Position numbers and translations under genes: made by a program
The notes under the pieces: model-generated
Told to the model about the DNA's origin: nothing
Databases searched by the model: none
The model's input: the letters and a program-made list of their open reading frames with translations, nothing else
Assembly (NCBI RefSeq): GCF_036588685.1
Contig: NC_086378.1
Span: forward strand, 18,577,578-18,641,577
DNA length: 64,000 bases
Origin: Mytilus trossulus
Lineage: Eukaryota; Mollusca; Bivalvia; Mytilida; Mytilidae
Direction: 5' to 3'
Shown here: piece after piece, positions 25,801-35,922 of the stretch
How the letters are laid out: the number at the start of each line of letters is the position of its first letter
How positions within the stretch are numbered: the stretch's first letter is position 1

Positions 25801-25892
25801 ACCCCGGACATGAACCGGAACGAATGATGCCTCGACAGTTCCCATCGTTAAAAGTAGACGAAGAGAATTATGATGTTTTTCCAAAGCTATGA
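19655..25892 (+). CDS. Short-chain dehydrogenase/reductase, HSDL2-like without SCP2 domain
   Basis: The five exons are 19,655-19,899, 21,943-22,143, 23,099-23,187, 23,668-23,809 and 25,724-25,892. All junctions are GT-AG, the phases match, and the product is 281 residues. The Rossmann cofactor loop is GASRGIG (8-14). NAG sits at 92-94 with Tyr where NNAG normally has the first Asn. The catalytic set is Asn116 (SVNVRG), Ser143 (VSPP), and Tyr157/Lys161 (YAITK). The closest family I recognise is hydroxysteroid dehydrogenase-like 2, from the KTTESTDKLPG and VSPP signatures and the C-terminal LIDEDLLRSVGVTDFSKY block. HSDL2 proteins carry a further sterol-carrier (SCP2) domain; here a stop follows at once. 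The substrate is unknown. I see no signal peptide, and the last residues (PKL) are not a standard peroxisomal SKL. Confidence 0.92.
20310..20415 (+). ncRNA. Hammerhead-ribozyme repeat, AUC type, near-intact
   Basis: The plus strand reads as a type-III-like minimal hammerhead at 20,364-20,412. Stem I is ACATCA/TGGTGT (six pairs). The core box is TTGAAGA (20,372-20,378), where the consensus is CUGANGA. Stem II is GACA/TGTC around loop TTTAT. GAAA is at 20,392-20,395, stem III is the palindrome ATCCGGAT, and the cleavage triplet is ATC (20,401-20,403). Only the first core base (C to U) departs from consensus, which should abolish or greatly reduce cleavage. It lies in SDR intron 1, directly before a LINE fragment. 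Confidence 0.75.
20416..21420 (+). pseudogene. 5'-truncated non-LTR retrotransposon (LINE) 3' end
   Basis: One frame runs from about 20,422 to 21,258, broken by a single in-frame TAA at 20,683-20,685. The first part has the reverse-transcriptase thumb-like block ILLYGSEVWGF, and the second a terminal zinc-knuckle (CTLCKSNIGDEFHLLFQC, a CxxC...H...C pattern). This order is characteristic of the C-terminus of LINE ORF2 proteins. The 3' tail ends with AATAAAATCTTGAAATCTTGG at 21,400-21,420. The palm domain and endonuclease are missing, so it is a dead copy in SDR intron 1. Confidence 0.82.
21595..21730 (-). mobile_element. tRNA-derived SINE
   Basis: The minus strand carries an RNA polymerase III A box, TGGTCTAGCGA (21,707-21,697), and a B box, GGTTCGCGAATCC (about 21,622-21,610), where a CG is inserted relative to GGTTCGAATCC. 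Between them is GCAGGCGATTTGGTGTCACG. A 24-bp tandem duplication (GCGAACCCATGCTACTGAGA, twice) lengthens the region near the B box. A fragment of the same family (AACACCAAATCACCTACACTG) is at 20,281-20,302. It lies in SDR intron 1, opposite to the gene. Confidence 0.75.
21943..22143 (+). CDS. SDR gene exon 2 (NAG motif, catalytic Asn and Ser)
   Basis: The acceptor is TTTTTTCTATATCCAG and the donor is AATAG|GTACAG. The exon joins in frame to give ERFGDLDVAIYNAGA and holds Asn116 and Ser143. The intron before it is 2.0 kb and contains a LINE fragment and a SINE. Confidence 0.9.
22354..22882 (+). repeat. 23-bp minisatellite, about 23 units
   Basis: The unit is close to AATCTGTACTCAATCGTCGAC plus AA, with variants CGTAC(T/G)(A/C)AATCGTCG(T/A). 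Some units are 22 or 24 bp long. It fills most of SDR intron 2. The long reading frames that cross it are by-products of the repeat. Confidence 0.92.
23099..23187 (+). CDS. SDR gene exon 3 (YxxxK catalytic motif)
   Basis: The acceptor is GGATTTTTTTAG and the donor is ACAG|GTATGT. This 89-nt exon encodes FFKGKTPYAITKVGM..., including catalytic Tyr157 and Lys161. The upstream intron holds a 23-bp minisatellite. Confidence 0.9.
23668..23809 (+). CDS. SDR gene exon 4
   Basis: The acceptor is AATGTATTTAG and the donor is GACAA|GTATGT. It encodes GVSISTLWPATGIKSF and onward; the LWPxT segment is typical of HSDL2-like reductases just after the active-site helix. Confidence 0.88.
24460..24505 (+). 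repeat. Dispersed repeat family 1, short fragment
   Basis: This fragment runs from GATATAGGAAGATGTGCTG to CTCTCCATCCAAATAAC. It lacks the ten bases between the two GAG words that longer copies have, and it stops after CCAAATAA. Confidence 0.7.
25724..25892 (+). CDS. SDR gene exon 5 (C-terminus, stop)
   Basis: The acceptor is CTTATGTTGCAG. The exon completes KYNGQALIDEDLLRS and ends with TGA at 25,890-25,892. The final 25 residues are charged and Pro-rich and contain no SCP2 fold. Confidence 0.88.
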
Positions 25893-26124
25893 TTCAAGAT
25901 TACATTTTTTCTATCTTTAATTTCGGCCATGTGTAGATAAAATGCTAACATTGTTTTGTGGGCAGAAGTTCACAGGTTGGAGGCTAGAATAATTTGAATG
26001 ATAATATGACACCTGGTTGGTCAATTTTACCGTGCCATCACGTCTTGGTGTTCAGGAGTAAATGAGCTAAAAAGCAAAAATGTGATAAGAAACAACGATA
26101 ATTAGAAAACAACTTTAATGTAAC

Positions 26125-26136
26125 AATAAAAATAAA
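26125..26136 (+). promoter_or_regulatory. Candidate polyadenylation signals of the SDR gene
   Basis: Two adjacent AATAAA hexamers lie about 235 bp after the stop codon. Position and strand fit the 3' end of the dehydrogenase transcript. This is inferred from motif and distance only. Confidence 0.45.
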
Positions 26137-26316
26137 TTCCTTGTGATTAAAAGTCGATATATTATAAGATTTTATACTTGTTTTATTTGAGAAGATTTCT
26201 TCTTTGCCATCACTTATTTTCCGCTGAAATTCGGTTGTAGTTATAAAGCCCTCGTCTTTATGAATTCATAAGAACTGCATGTAGTTTTGTTGTACTAGTA
26301 TACTAATTTGACAACC

Positions 26317-26465
26317 ATTCATGACATACATGTACATCAATAAAAGTAAAATCACAAAAATACCGAACGCCGAGAAAAAATCAAAACGGAAAGTCCCTAA
26401 TCAAAGGCAAAATCAAAAGTTCAAAAAACATCAATCGAATGGATACAAACCGTCAAACCAATCGA
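26317..26465 (-). repeat. Dispersed repeat family 2, minus-strand copy
   Basis: It matches in reverse the plus-strand copy at 52,440-52,560. Shared words on the plus strand here are GGAAAGTCCCTAATCAAAGG and CATCAATCGAATGGATAC. A decayed third copy lies at 33,160-33,260. Confidence 0.7.
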
Positions 26466-26909
26466 CATTAAGCCACGTTTGGCTGTGATGCTTCTAATAT
26501 TGATTTAATTTGTAGTCAACTTTCATAGAAAAAATATTTTGCCGAGTTTGGAGAGATCGAGAATGACATATTTTTAGGAGGGGAATTTTCACGTTCAACT
26601 GCAATACGCGCATCTCATAGTACTTAGAATGCAGTGCAATCTATCAAATTAATACTTAGTTATTGTTGCTACATTGCTAAACACCGACTAATTTTATAGC
26701 AGCTCTGTTATTAACAGAAGAGACAACCCAATTCAGCACTCTTATGTGCTTAGGCTTCAACATAATAAGCTAAATAGCAAAGTACATGTAATATATCTAC
26801 CTTTACCAGATTAGGAAACTAAATATTCAAAATCAGTGTCATTGTCTCTCAAGTTAAGTTTATATAGAGAAATATATACTAGTATTCCTGTTTTAACCTA
26901 TAAATACAT

Positions 26910-27195
26910 AGATATAGGAAGATGTGGTGTGAGTGCCAATGAGAAAACTCTCCATCCAAATAATAATTTAAAAAGTAAACCATTATAGGTTAAAGTACGG
27001 TCTTCAACACGGAGCCTTGGCTCACACCGAACAACAAGCTATAAAGGGCCCCAAAATTACTAGTGTAAAACCATTCAAACGGGAAAACCAACGGTCTAAT
27101 CTATATAAACAAAACGAGAAACGAGAAACACGTACATATTACATAAACAAACGACAACTACTGTACATCAGATTCCTGACTTAGGATAGGTGCAA
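26910..27195 (+). repeat. Dispersed repeat family 1, long copy
   Basis: This near-full copy runs from GATATAGGAAGATGTGGTG to CAGATTCCTGACTTAGGATA. It shares every block with 53,183-53,463, including the CGAGAAACGAGAAACACGTA segment. No coding capacity is seen. Confidence 0.85.
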
Positions 27196-27199
27196 ACAT

Positions 27200-29130
27200 T
27201 TACATGCCTTGATGGTGTTTTGTTTATCTTATTGGGTCACTAACTTACTTTGTCAATGGTGTATTCCTTACGTAGTCATTTCTTCGGTATATATAGGACT
27301 GTGCTGTTATTCGTAAGGTTTTTTTATATAAATAACAGGGTGTGATCAAACTTATATGGGATTAAGAAAGTTCTTAAAAAGTGATCAAACTTATTATGTG
27401 CATTACCAGATATGGGATTAAGAAAGTTCTACTGTCCAAGTTAATTCAAATGATTGCATAACCAAAACCAAATGAACGTCAGTATAAAAAACAAAGCAGT
27501 GCTGAACAACATACCAACTACTGTTTCCATTGAGTATCTTTGATTGAGTGAATCGAAATATATTGTTTATTTTGTAGTTTGAATTTAGAAGATAAACATA
27601 TTTTAAAATCATTTCTGATTTTTTAGTGCACAGTGGAGGCATCCATTGAATTTTGGTATCGACCTGGCAGTTTCAATATACATTTTCATCAACATTTTAA
27701 TTTCTTACCACAAATCTGAAAAGTAAAGCGGAGTAAATTAACAGAATATTAACAAAACAATCAGTAGAAGGAAAAGTACAGCGCAGTAGTCAAAACAGAA
27801 ATTATACTGTTGAGAATAGAGAATAGTAACAGTACAGCAATTCCACATTTTGTCAAATGAAAAATTTATGTGAAACGGGCAATTAGACAATCAAATCGCT
27901 AGGAGAAACATCGAAATAGAGAAAGATGCGAAACTAATCACTAAAGCGAAACATGGTTTGTTAAGTACGCAAATCGAACAAGCATTTTGTTTTAAAACGG
28001 GTTATTGAAACTTTGGGAGAAGCTAATGATTTTATAACACTGATTAATGGTAGCTTAACTTATATTGCAAATTGTTTCGTCTATATCCAGAACTAGATTA
28101 TAGCACGAGGTATACATGTACTACTATGTAAAAGATAAAGTCTACAAATTAAGAGTGAATGAATTGCACCGACTTTCATTAGAAAGGATTTCTAATTTGT
28201 AAAAACAAATAAGTTTAATCTGACAAGATTATCGTTAGCTAATTAATCTATTTATCTAATTAACGAAGAAGAACGATCCTTAACCCTGCCAACTTTTTCA
28301 TTTGGCACATCGTAAGAAACACCTCTCGATAAAAACGGTTGTAATCTAATTTTATCATACTTCGAGGTTTTTAAAGAAAGTACCACGCATTACAGGTGAT
28401 AATAGTGGCATGCCTCCACTTGTGCATTTTTTCTAGTGTAGTTCCGGAGCACTGCATAAATACATACTTTTGTGGATAATGAGCAATTAGATGCCAGTTT
28501 ACTTTAATTCCTGTGAATGTTGCAGACTAACACCTGCAGGTACAGACCACCAGGTAAAGAAAACCAGAACGGGGAATACAAATAACATTGTATTTAGCTG
28601 AAAATGACACTTGCCATTCGTTTGCCTTTTTAACGCCATCTTGTTCTGTTACACCTTGTCTGATCTAATGCTGCTTTATACGTGTTGTTTCATGAAGTGT
28701 CAAAATTATAAAACGGATCTTTAATGGCAGATTTAGTGTTCCGTACAAATATTTACATCAACCCGCACATTGAGTTATTTTGCGACATACCATAAAAAAT
28801 CTAATTCGGGTAACAGATAGAAAAAATATTTTTAGAGACCGAATACTGAATTAAAATGAACGCAACTGAAAATTGCTACTGAGGTGCTTTACGACATGTA
28901 GAAATGAATCAACGGACGCTGAGATTAATAATACCCTTCCATTTAGCAAACATGGGAACCAACTGAAAAATCTCAAGCTAATTTTATAGTAAACATAGCA
29001 AGGTTATGTTGTTGCTCGAAAAAGAAGTATGGTTTCTAGTGTGATTGACTTGTGTAGTGGTGATAAACAAAAGAACGGCGTTCACAAACATGCTTTACTT
29101 CGCCACATTCTGTATGAGCTAGCTCAAAGT
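27200..29130. other. Non-coding stretch, nothing recognised
   Basis: I see no exon, RNA gene or clear repeat here beyond AT-rich low-complexity DNA. A small direct duplication (AAGAAAGTTCT with GATCAAACTTA) occurs at about 27,340-27,430. Confidence 0.45.
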
Positions 29131-29139
29131 CAAGAGCAC

Positions 29140-29282
29140 GTAAATAAACTCATCATAGATAGCAGGACTAAACTTTGTATATACGCCAGACGCGCGTTTC
29201 GTCTACAAAAGACTCATCAGGGACGCTCGAATACAAAAATATTAAAAATGCCAAATAAAGTACGAAGTTGAAGAGCATTGTA
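29140..29282 (-). ncRNA. Hammerhead-ribozyme repeat, GUC type
   Basis: On the minus strand, the core boxes are CTGATGA (29,220-29,214), GAAA (29,200-29,197) and cleavage triplet GTC (29,191-29,189). Stem II is GTCT/AGAC around loop TTTGT, and stem III is the palindrome ACGCGCGT. Stem I pairs GCGTC with GGCGT, except for a C-U mismatch next to the core. The flanks TAAACTCATCATAGATA and AAATAAAGTACGAAGTTGAA are the family's standard neighbours. It is one of the four copies with a complete core. Confidence 0.8.
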
Positions 29283-31560
29283 ATTCAGTGGTAATCGTTG
29301 GTTGCTGCATGTCTGTAACGTGTGTTTTTGTTAATGTTGAAAATTATACCAAGTTTTATCGGTGCATTCTCTCATTTCAGTTATGACAGTATTAAACGAT
29401 GTTCCACAGTAAATTTGTCCTTTATTGACTATCTTAACAAATGCTTTTATGAGTTTCAAATTAGACACTAGCTAATATATTGCATCCGAATGACATATGT
29501 AACAATGATGGCCTTACCATTATTCCAGTCGTTTGCCGTATTTAAGCATCCAAAAGTAGGTGTAAGTGAGGTGGACGTGTTGCATCAAATAACAAGAAGA
29601 CAAACAACTGTCTGATCCGATGTAATTGTTGTCAGTGCTCATGACATTTAAAGTATTAGAAGTCAAACGAATAAGACATTTAAGGGTAAACGCAAAGAAA
29701 AAAATGAGATAGGCTGAAAATAAATAAATAAAATAGTTTGTCTAATGACGTTATGAATTTGATTTTAACACAAAGTGCGTAATGATTCATCAAATAAAAT
29801 CTAGCATCATGTACCGTTTCAATCATACAACTATATTGGTGTTACCATCGGGATCCAAGAGTCAATTTCAACATTCGGGATCCTGGAGTCACTCAAAACA
29901 GAAGAACAAACCTAGTGGATGAAATATAAACGATTTCAGGGTCTCCGACACCTGCCATTTTTATCGCATACTATGATATTATGAGAGAGAATAATACTAA
30001 GTAGAAATAAAGGCAACAGTAGTATATAACGCTGTTCAAAAGTCATAAATCGATTGAAAGAAAACAAATCCTGGTTACAAACTGAAATTAAAAAAAAATA
30101 TATAACATGAAAAAAAACGAAACAAGAATTGAAATGATTACGAATAGAACGACGAAATTCAGTCATCATATATTTTAAAGATGTATTGCTGTTACCAAAA
30201 CTGTTACTTCACAAAATCGAATTTAACAAAATCTCATTTGTTGTGTACCAGTATGTGTGTACCAGTATGTAATAAACTTGCAAATTTGCTTATTTTTTAA
30301 AACATAAAAAAGTACGCAATCATTCATTAAACTGTTCAAAAAGATAAAAGAAAAGTCGTTATATCTACTTTTATTGTAGAATTGATGAACGTTGCAAACA
30401 AGTAGTATCCAGAACTATTTCTATATATATTGACGGATCGCTATGTTTAACATTAAACGACTATCGCTTGATCTAGCAGAAGACAAGTGGAATTATCGTC
30501 AACACAGAAAGTGATGAAGCGTCAAGATATGTGTGAAAAGGGGATCAATTGACAGCAAGAGGAATAAATTTCCTTCTGGTTCCAATTTAACAAAGTACGG
30601 AAATAGTACGTGGATAATCCGCAGGAGACTCGTCTATTGCACTTGTTACCTTAACAATCTGATCTACGGACCGATAACAGAGTCCACGTGATTTAGATCG
30701 TGGACGATGATTCCCGTTATCAAATAATTGGCAGAGAATAAGTGGCATTATTTGTAGTGGAAATTCGATACAAGGTCTCTGCATGGTTATATTTGACAAT
30801 CTGGTTTGGTCTGAGTCAGTACATTAACATTGAGGACAAATTATTGCATCCTAAACAGAATCGTCTAGTAAAGAAATGACCAAGTGATTGCGAAATTATG
30901 CAGAAGATGATATTTATAATGTCATCTTATATCAGGTTTATGATGCTTGTGTTTTCGAATATGAATAATGATCTATATAAAAATTAATTCCGCATTTATT
31001 CCTAACTTAGTTTCGATTTATTATATGATTTGTGTTCAATCTTGTATATTTTCCAGTGTTTAGTGTTGGTTTGTGGTATGTTGAATCATGGTATTGTCGG
31101 TATGTCTTTGAATCAAGGATTTTGCTTTTTTTCTCCTTTTGTTATCATTTTACCAACTTTGAAATTGAAGACAACTGCTTTAGATAAGGACAGCAGACAT
31201 TTGATCGTATCGGAAATCAGAACGGCAAGGTTGAAATGTAATTTAATTCTATTGAAAAGTTACGAAATTAAAATCTGCTAAGCGAAAATTCTACCTTAAA
31301 AATAGAAAACATTGCTCATATTAAAAGATCACAAACATACCTCATCACCTTATACTATTAACAAATATTGTACCAATTTTACTGCGTCGCACTTCAAATG
31401 CACATTTACAAAAATAATGTCTTTTCAGGGATAATTATGCCCAAGGACAAAATATTTGAAAATACAACCAAACCGTAGAAGAGTTGAAAGAAGATAATAT
31501 TTAAAAAAAAAAACCAATCAAAACGCTTACACATCATTCGTTATTGAAAAACTATCGTAT
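29283..31560. other. Non-coding stretch with minor repeat fragments
   Basis: No exon is supported. A minus-strand fragment of repeat family 3 (AACAGTAGTATATAACGCTG, the counterpart of 37,550-37,575) lies at about 30,015-30,045. A slightly GC-richer patch at 30,580-30,810 has short open frames on the minus strand, but none resembles a known domain. Confidence 0.45.
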
Positions 31561-31569
31561 TGTTTTGTG

Positions 31570-31969
31570 AAAACGTTAAGAGTAAACTCATCATCAATTT
31601 CAGGCGCCAGACGCGCGTTTCGTCAACAAAAGACTCATCAGTGAAGCGCGATCCAAAAATGTTAAAAAGGCCTATTAAAGTACGAAGTTGTAGAGCAATG
31701 CGAACCAAAAATTCATAAAAAGTTTGCCAAATGCAACTAAGGTAATCTATTCCTGAGGTAGAAAGTTTTTCAAAATATCAAAGTTTTGTAAACAGTTAGT
31801 CTCTAAATAATGAACATATCAATGAAAACTCAAGTCAACACAGAAGTGCTAACAACTGGGATGGTGATACTCTCGGGTAATTAAAACTCCACCAGCAGTG
31901 GCATCGACCCAGTTGTTGTAAATAAACTCATCATATATACCAGGATTGAAACTTTATATTTACGCCAGA
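31570..31969 (-). mobile_element. Retrozyme-like element: 358-nt monomer bounded by hammerhead sites
   Basis: A hammerhead motif on the minus strand (CTGATGA 31,641-31,635; GAAA 31,621-31,618; GTC 31,612-31,610) is followed by unique sequence to a second, truncated hammerhead end. That end stops at TTACGCCAGA (31,961-31,969). The distance from one predicted cleavage point (31,609/31,610) to the other (31,967/31,968) is 358 nt. Stem II keeps three pairs (GTC/GAC), and stem I has one mismatch. The layout fits a small non-autonomous retroelement copied from a ribozyme-processed RNA; this is inferred from the boundary position. Confidence 0.75.
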
Positions 31970-32579
31970 GATGTTATAGAACAACATCAATTATTAAAAA
32001 ATCTTCGAAATGTTTTTTGTGATACATCAGTAATATCCTGTTTTGTATAATAGATGAAAAATAAACTAGAACTTTTTTAACACCGATGCTGATATCAAAG
32101 TGCCAAATCAATAACCGTTACTTATATAGATTTAAATCACAGCTAGTTATTTATTTAAATCATACGAAAAACATGTCACGGAAGTACATTCTAAAATACA
32201 TCTCTAGTTGAGAGAAGTTGTATTTACCATATGCCTTTATAATTTGACGACCTGTAAAAAATATTCAAAACTTAAAACATTGTCATTTTACAATATAACA
32301 TTACGGACATGGAATGATTTGAGTACAGGAAAATCACCAATTTGTTTCCAAACACTCATGGTTTTCATCAATTATGCAAAACAGATTTTTTATAAATATA
32401 ACAGTTATGAAGATATCTTGTATCTTATTCGTATTGCAAAAAATTGTCCAGCAATGGTTGCTTTAATGCATTAAAGTTGAAAAAAAGGCGTGTTCTAAGT
32501 GTTTTACTGGATTTACCTTGATACAAAAAAAAATTAAAGCAAAAATAATTGAAAGCCAAGGATGTATAAGTATAGAAAG

Positions 32580-33103
32580 ACTTAAGGTCAAGGAACAGTA
32601 AATGGGCTATGTCACAGATTTCAGTAAAATTTTGCATACAACTCTGGCTAGATGAACTTCAACTCAAAATGGAAAAAATAATACATTTATCTCTTTTATT
32701 ATCTGAAAAATTGCAGATTGATTTCTTTTAATATGGGTGAATATTTGTATAGAAAGCACATTAAATCGACGAAAATCCTTCTAAAATTTGTCTTAAAATC
32801 GTCAAATCTCTAATTCTTCTCCATAGATTTTTCTAAAAAAAAACTATATGTTGTTGATACATAAATTGCCGTTATAATGATGCAAAATAAAGATAGGGTC
32901 ACCGACTTCATTTTTACGGTATTCATCATTCAAAGTTGCGTTCTTTGTGAAAAAATCAAACAAAACGTCGAAATAATCGTCACGTTATCGCGTTGCAGGC
33001 CGTAAAACGTTGATTTTTGACGTTTTTCACTACCAACAAGGTAACAAATTGATTATTAGACAAAAAACGAAGTCGGTGACCCTATGATTATTTTATATCA
33101 TTA
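32580..33103. mobile_element. Truncated copy of the 18-kb fold-back element
   Basis: It begins with ACTTAAGGTCAAGGAACAG and follows the left arm and centre of the element at 18,055-18,870. It keeps the CACGTTATCGCGTTGCAGG centre and about 55 bp of the right arm (AGTCGGTGACCCTATGATTA), then breaks off. It therefore cannot form the long hairpin of the complete copy. Confidence 0.82.
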
Positions 33104-33159
33104 AAAACTATATTATCAAAAGGAAGCAAGAATAATAACCAGATATATCTTAAAAGTAC

Positions 33160-33260
33160 ATTCACCAAAATGCTGGAAAATTCAAATCGTTAAGTCCTTA
33201 ATCAAATGAAAAATCAAAATCAAATGCTGAAACACATCAAACAAATGGATAACAACTGTT
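33160..33260 (-). repeat. Dispersed repeat family 2, decayed copy
   Basis: The plus strand reads AAGTCCTTAATCAAATG...CACATCAAACAAATGGATAA. This corresponds in reverse to the 52.4-kb copy, with several substitutions. Confidence 0.55.
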
Positions 33261-35640
33261 TAAGAGGTGTAGTTCTGAAAGCAATGGGTTCTTTCAATGT
33301 TGAAGAATAACCCTTATTTGTATTTTTTAGGTGAATACAGTATCGTAGGCGACAAAGAGTAATGTTTTTGTTTGTAATTTTGAAAACTTCTAGGCATTAA
33401 AATAAAAAATAATAATTAACAAATATTAAGTTGGATTAACCAAAACGATGAAATTTGTAGATACAAGACGGTGATATCGGTTTGTAAAACAGTTTTAAGT
33501 CATACACAACTTGTCGTATTTAATTTCAAAACTTATATAGGCTCTGGTCAAGTTTTTGGTTATTCTTATTTCTTAATTATATAACAAAATGCTCTCTCTA
33601 ATAGAATTATTTTTTTTCAGTTAGCAATAGGATATATCAAAATCTTTGCTGAGAGAAGGATAGGGTAAGGGAATGAGTCAAGGGGAAGGATCTAACATCT
33701 CTTTTTATATTATGAAATGAACTGGCCTAAGTAATGGACACATAGGAAGATACTTTGACATGGAGTTGTCAGATTATTTTCGATAAATGCGATGACTGTT
33801 ACTCTAGTATCTTTCGTCCCTCTTTTACAGAATTATTAAACCACATGATTAATGAAGTAATTACAAGTGGACTTTTAGCAAAACATTTAACCACTTGTTA
33901 ACTACAAAACACCAAAGCGGGTTTTCACCTCAGCTGCATCATGCACAGATGTTGCACAACTTTGTAGCTAATGAACACAAAATCATCAAATCAGATTTCC
34001 AGCATTGAATAAAGAGCCTGATTTAATAGTAATTATATTGAATTCTCTTTATGGTAAACGCTACACCATTTTATGGATCGTTTCTTTGAAATTTGTGGTT
34101 TTCTGATTAATAAATGGTCTAATTAGAATTTTTTTTTTTTATCTTTCCATAATTAAATCACAATGAATTAAGATACCACACCACAAATATGGTATGCAAT
34201 GTACATCCATGCATATTCTAATATTTTGATAAAATTATGGATAAACGAATGTTGAATTGTATAAATGAAGAAATCATATTCGATCATATTGTTTCCAAAT
34301 GTTAGCATGTAAAATTAAAATATTTTAAATATCTATGTTATTTAAATTTTATATTTCCAAAATGCGGAAGGGTTTTCATCAAAAAGAAACTTTGTGATGA
34401 ATAAAACACTATAGAAAAGACAATGTATCCTCTAAAATGTAACGATGCTTTGGGCACCAACATACATTTTTGTAACCAATATACTTGTTTCGAATCCATA
34501 AAAGTCATACATAACTGCTAAAACTATAAAAGTAAACAGCAAACTACATATTTCTTGAATGTGAAAAAAATTCAAAACCTTACCATGTCGCGAATTTAAA
34601 TGTCCATGTTGGCACTTTGTGTGATTATAATAATTATCTAGAACCCAGCGGCCTTCCGCTCCTTCGCCCCAAATAATCGTGAAATTGTAGTAGCTGCATT
34701 TTAGTACACCGAGAAAGCTAACTTTGTTAAAATTGAACTTTTCCTTTACAATTGAGAAATACATAAATAAATACACTAAATGCTATCAGCCATAGTAACA
34801 TTTGTGGTCATACATTCCCAACATTGAAAAAAAAAGATAAATAAATAATAACTATGAAAGATATAATTGAAAAAACTGAGAGCAAGTCAATTTTTAAAGG
34901 ATAAACAATTAGTCGGAAACAATGCATAATTAAATACACTAAATGCTATCAGCCAAACTAAAATTTGTCTTCATACGGTCACAATATTGACAGAAATAAT
35001 AAATACATAATAAGTATGAAACATGTAAGTGAAAAAAACTGAGAAAAAGCCAAATCATGTGTCGGTTTTTAAAGAATAAACAACTGGTTGGGAAAAAATA
35101 AACTATTATTAGATAAGGAATGTCAGTTTTATTCAATAACGACTTTGAACTTTGACTTTTAACAAAATATCAAAAGTATATTTAACACATGTCAAAATAT
35201 GCAGATACATGTTGAAGTTATTGAAAATTTACATGTCATAATTTAAAGTATACTTTTTATCCTAAAACGTTGCAAATGGAAATATATATTCTGTTAACGC
35301 ACCTGTGTGTTAGATTTTGTAATATCGTGTGAGGGAAGAGATTGTTAAGAATACCTTTGAATCTTTGTAGTCTAAACCTCTTCCGTTTTCTCATATTTTT
35401 TGTGAAGAAACAGTTATCAGTGAGAGAAATTCAACCTTTTCCCCAAAATTGATCTACTCACGCAAAACCCCAATCAAAGGTTTCATTTTTATAACACTTA
35501 GGTTACAAGGTTGCTGAATTTCCATCAGTTTCACACAAAACTAAAGACCACCCAATAAAGTTTTGAAATATATACAGAATATATAAAGTATGATTATTTT
35601 TTATAAAAGTACTAAGTAGTTTTTGTGAAGAAATGTTTTA
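33261..35640. other. Non-coding stretch with one exon-like segment
   Basis: This is AT-rich, with no gene recognised except the uncertain exon-like segment at 34,595-34,697. The words TACACTAAATGCTATCAGCC recur at about 34,770 and 34,935, with similar sequence following each, indicating a local duplication of about 165 bp. Confidence 0.4.
34595..34697 (-). other. Possible orphan exon (unrecognised)
   Basis: On the minus strand an open segment lies between a candidate acceptor (AAATGCAG) and a good donor (ACATG|GTAAGG). Its codon use looks less AT-biased than its surroundings. It would encode YYNFTIIWGEGAEGRWVLDN and onward to HLNSRHG, with two potential N-glycosylation sites. I do not recognise the family. 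It could be a chance frame or a lone exon of a gene with large introns. Confidence 0.25.
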
Positions 35641-35685
35641 TACTTATTGTATTTTAAATTTTTATAATAGGTGATTGTAGTAATA

Positions 35686-35922
35686 TCAAATTTAACTTTC
35701 TGTTAATCCGGAGGGAAAAGAATATCACAGTCTCTGAACGTCCTTGCAATAAACCTTTGAGAGTCCCGTATGCGACTAATGCAAGGTAAATACCTGCCCT
35801 ATCAAATTTAACTTTCTGTAAAGTCCGGACGGAAAAGGATACCACAGTCTCTAAACGTCCTTGCAATAAACCTTTAAGAGTCCCGTATGCGACTAATGCA
35901 AGGTAATTACCTGCCCTATACC
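35686..35922 (+). repeat. Two-copy tandem duplication (~118 bp unit)
   Basis: Both copies run from TCAAATTTAACTTTCTGT through CGTCCTTGCAATAAACCTTT and GTCCCGTATGCGACTAATGC to TACCTGCCCTAT. They are over 90% identical by eye, so the duplication is fairly young. No gene is associated. Confidence 0.85.
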
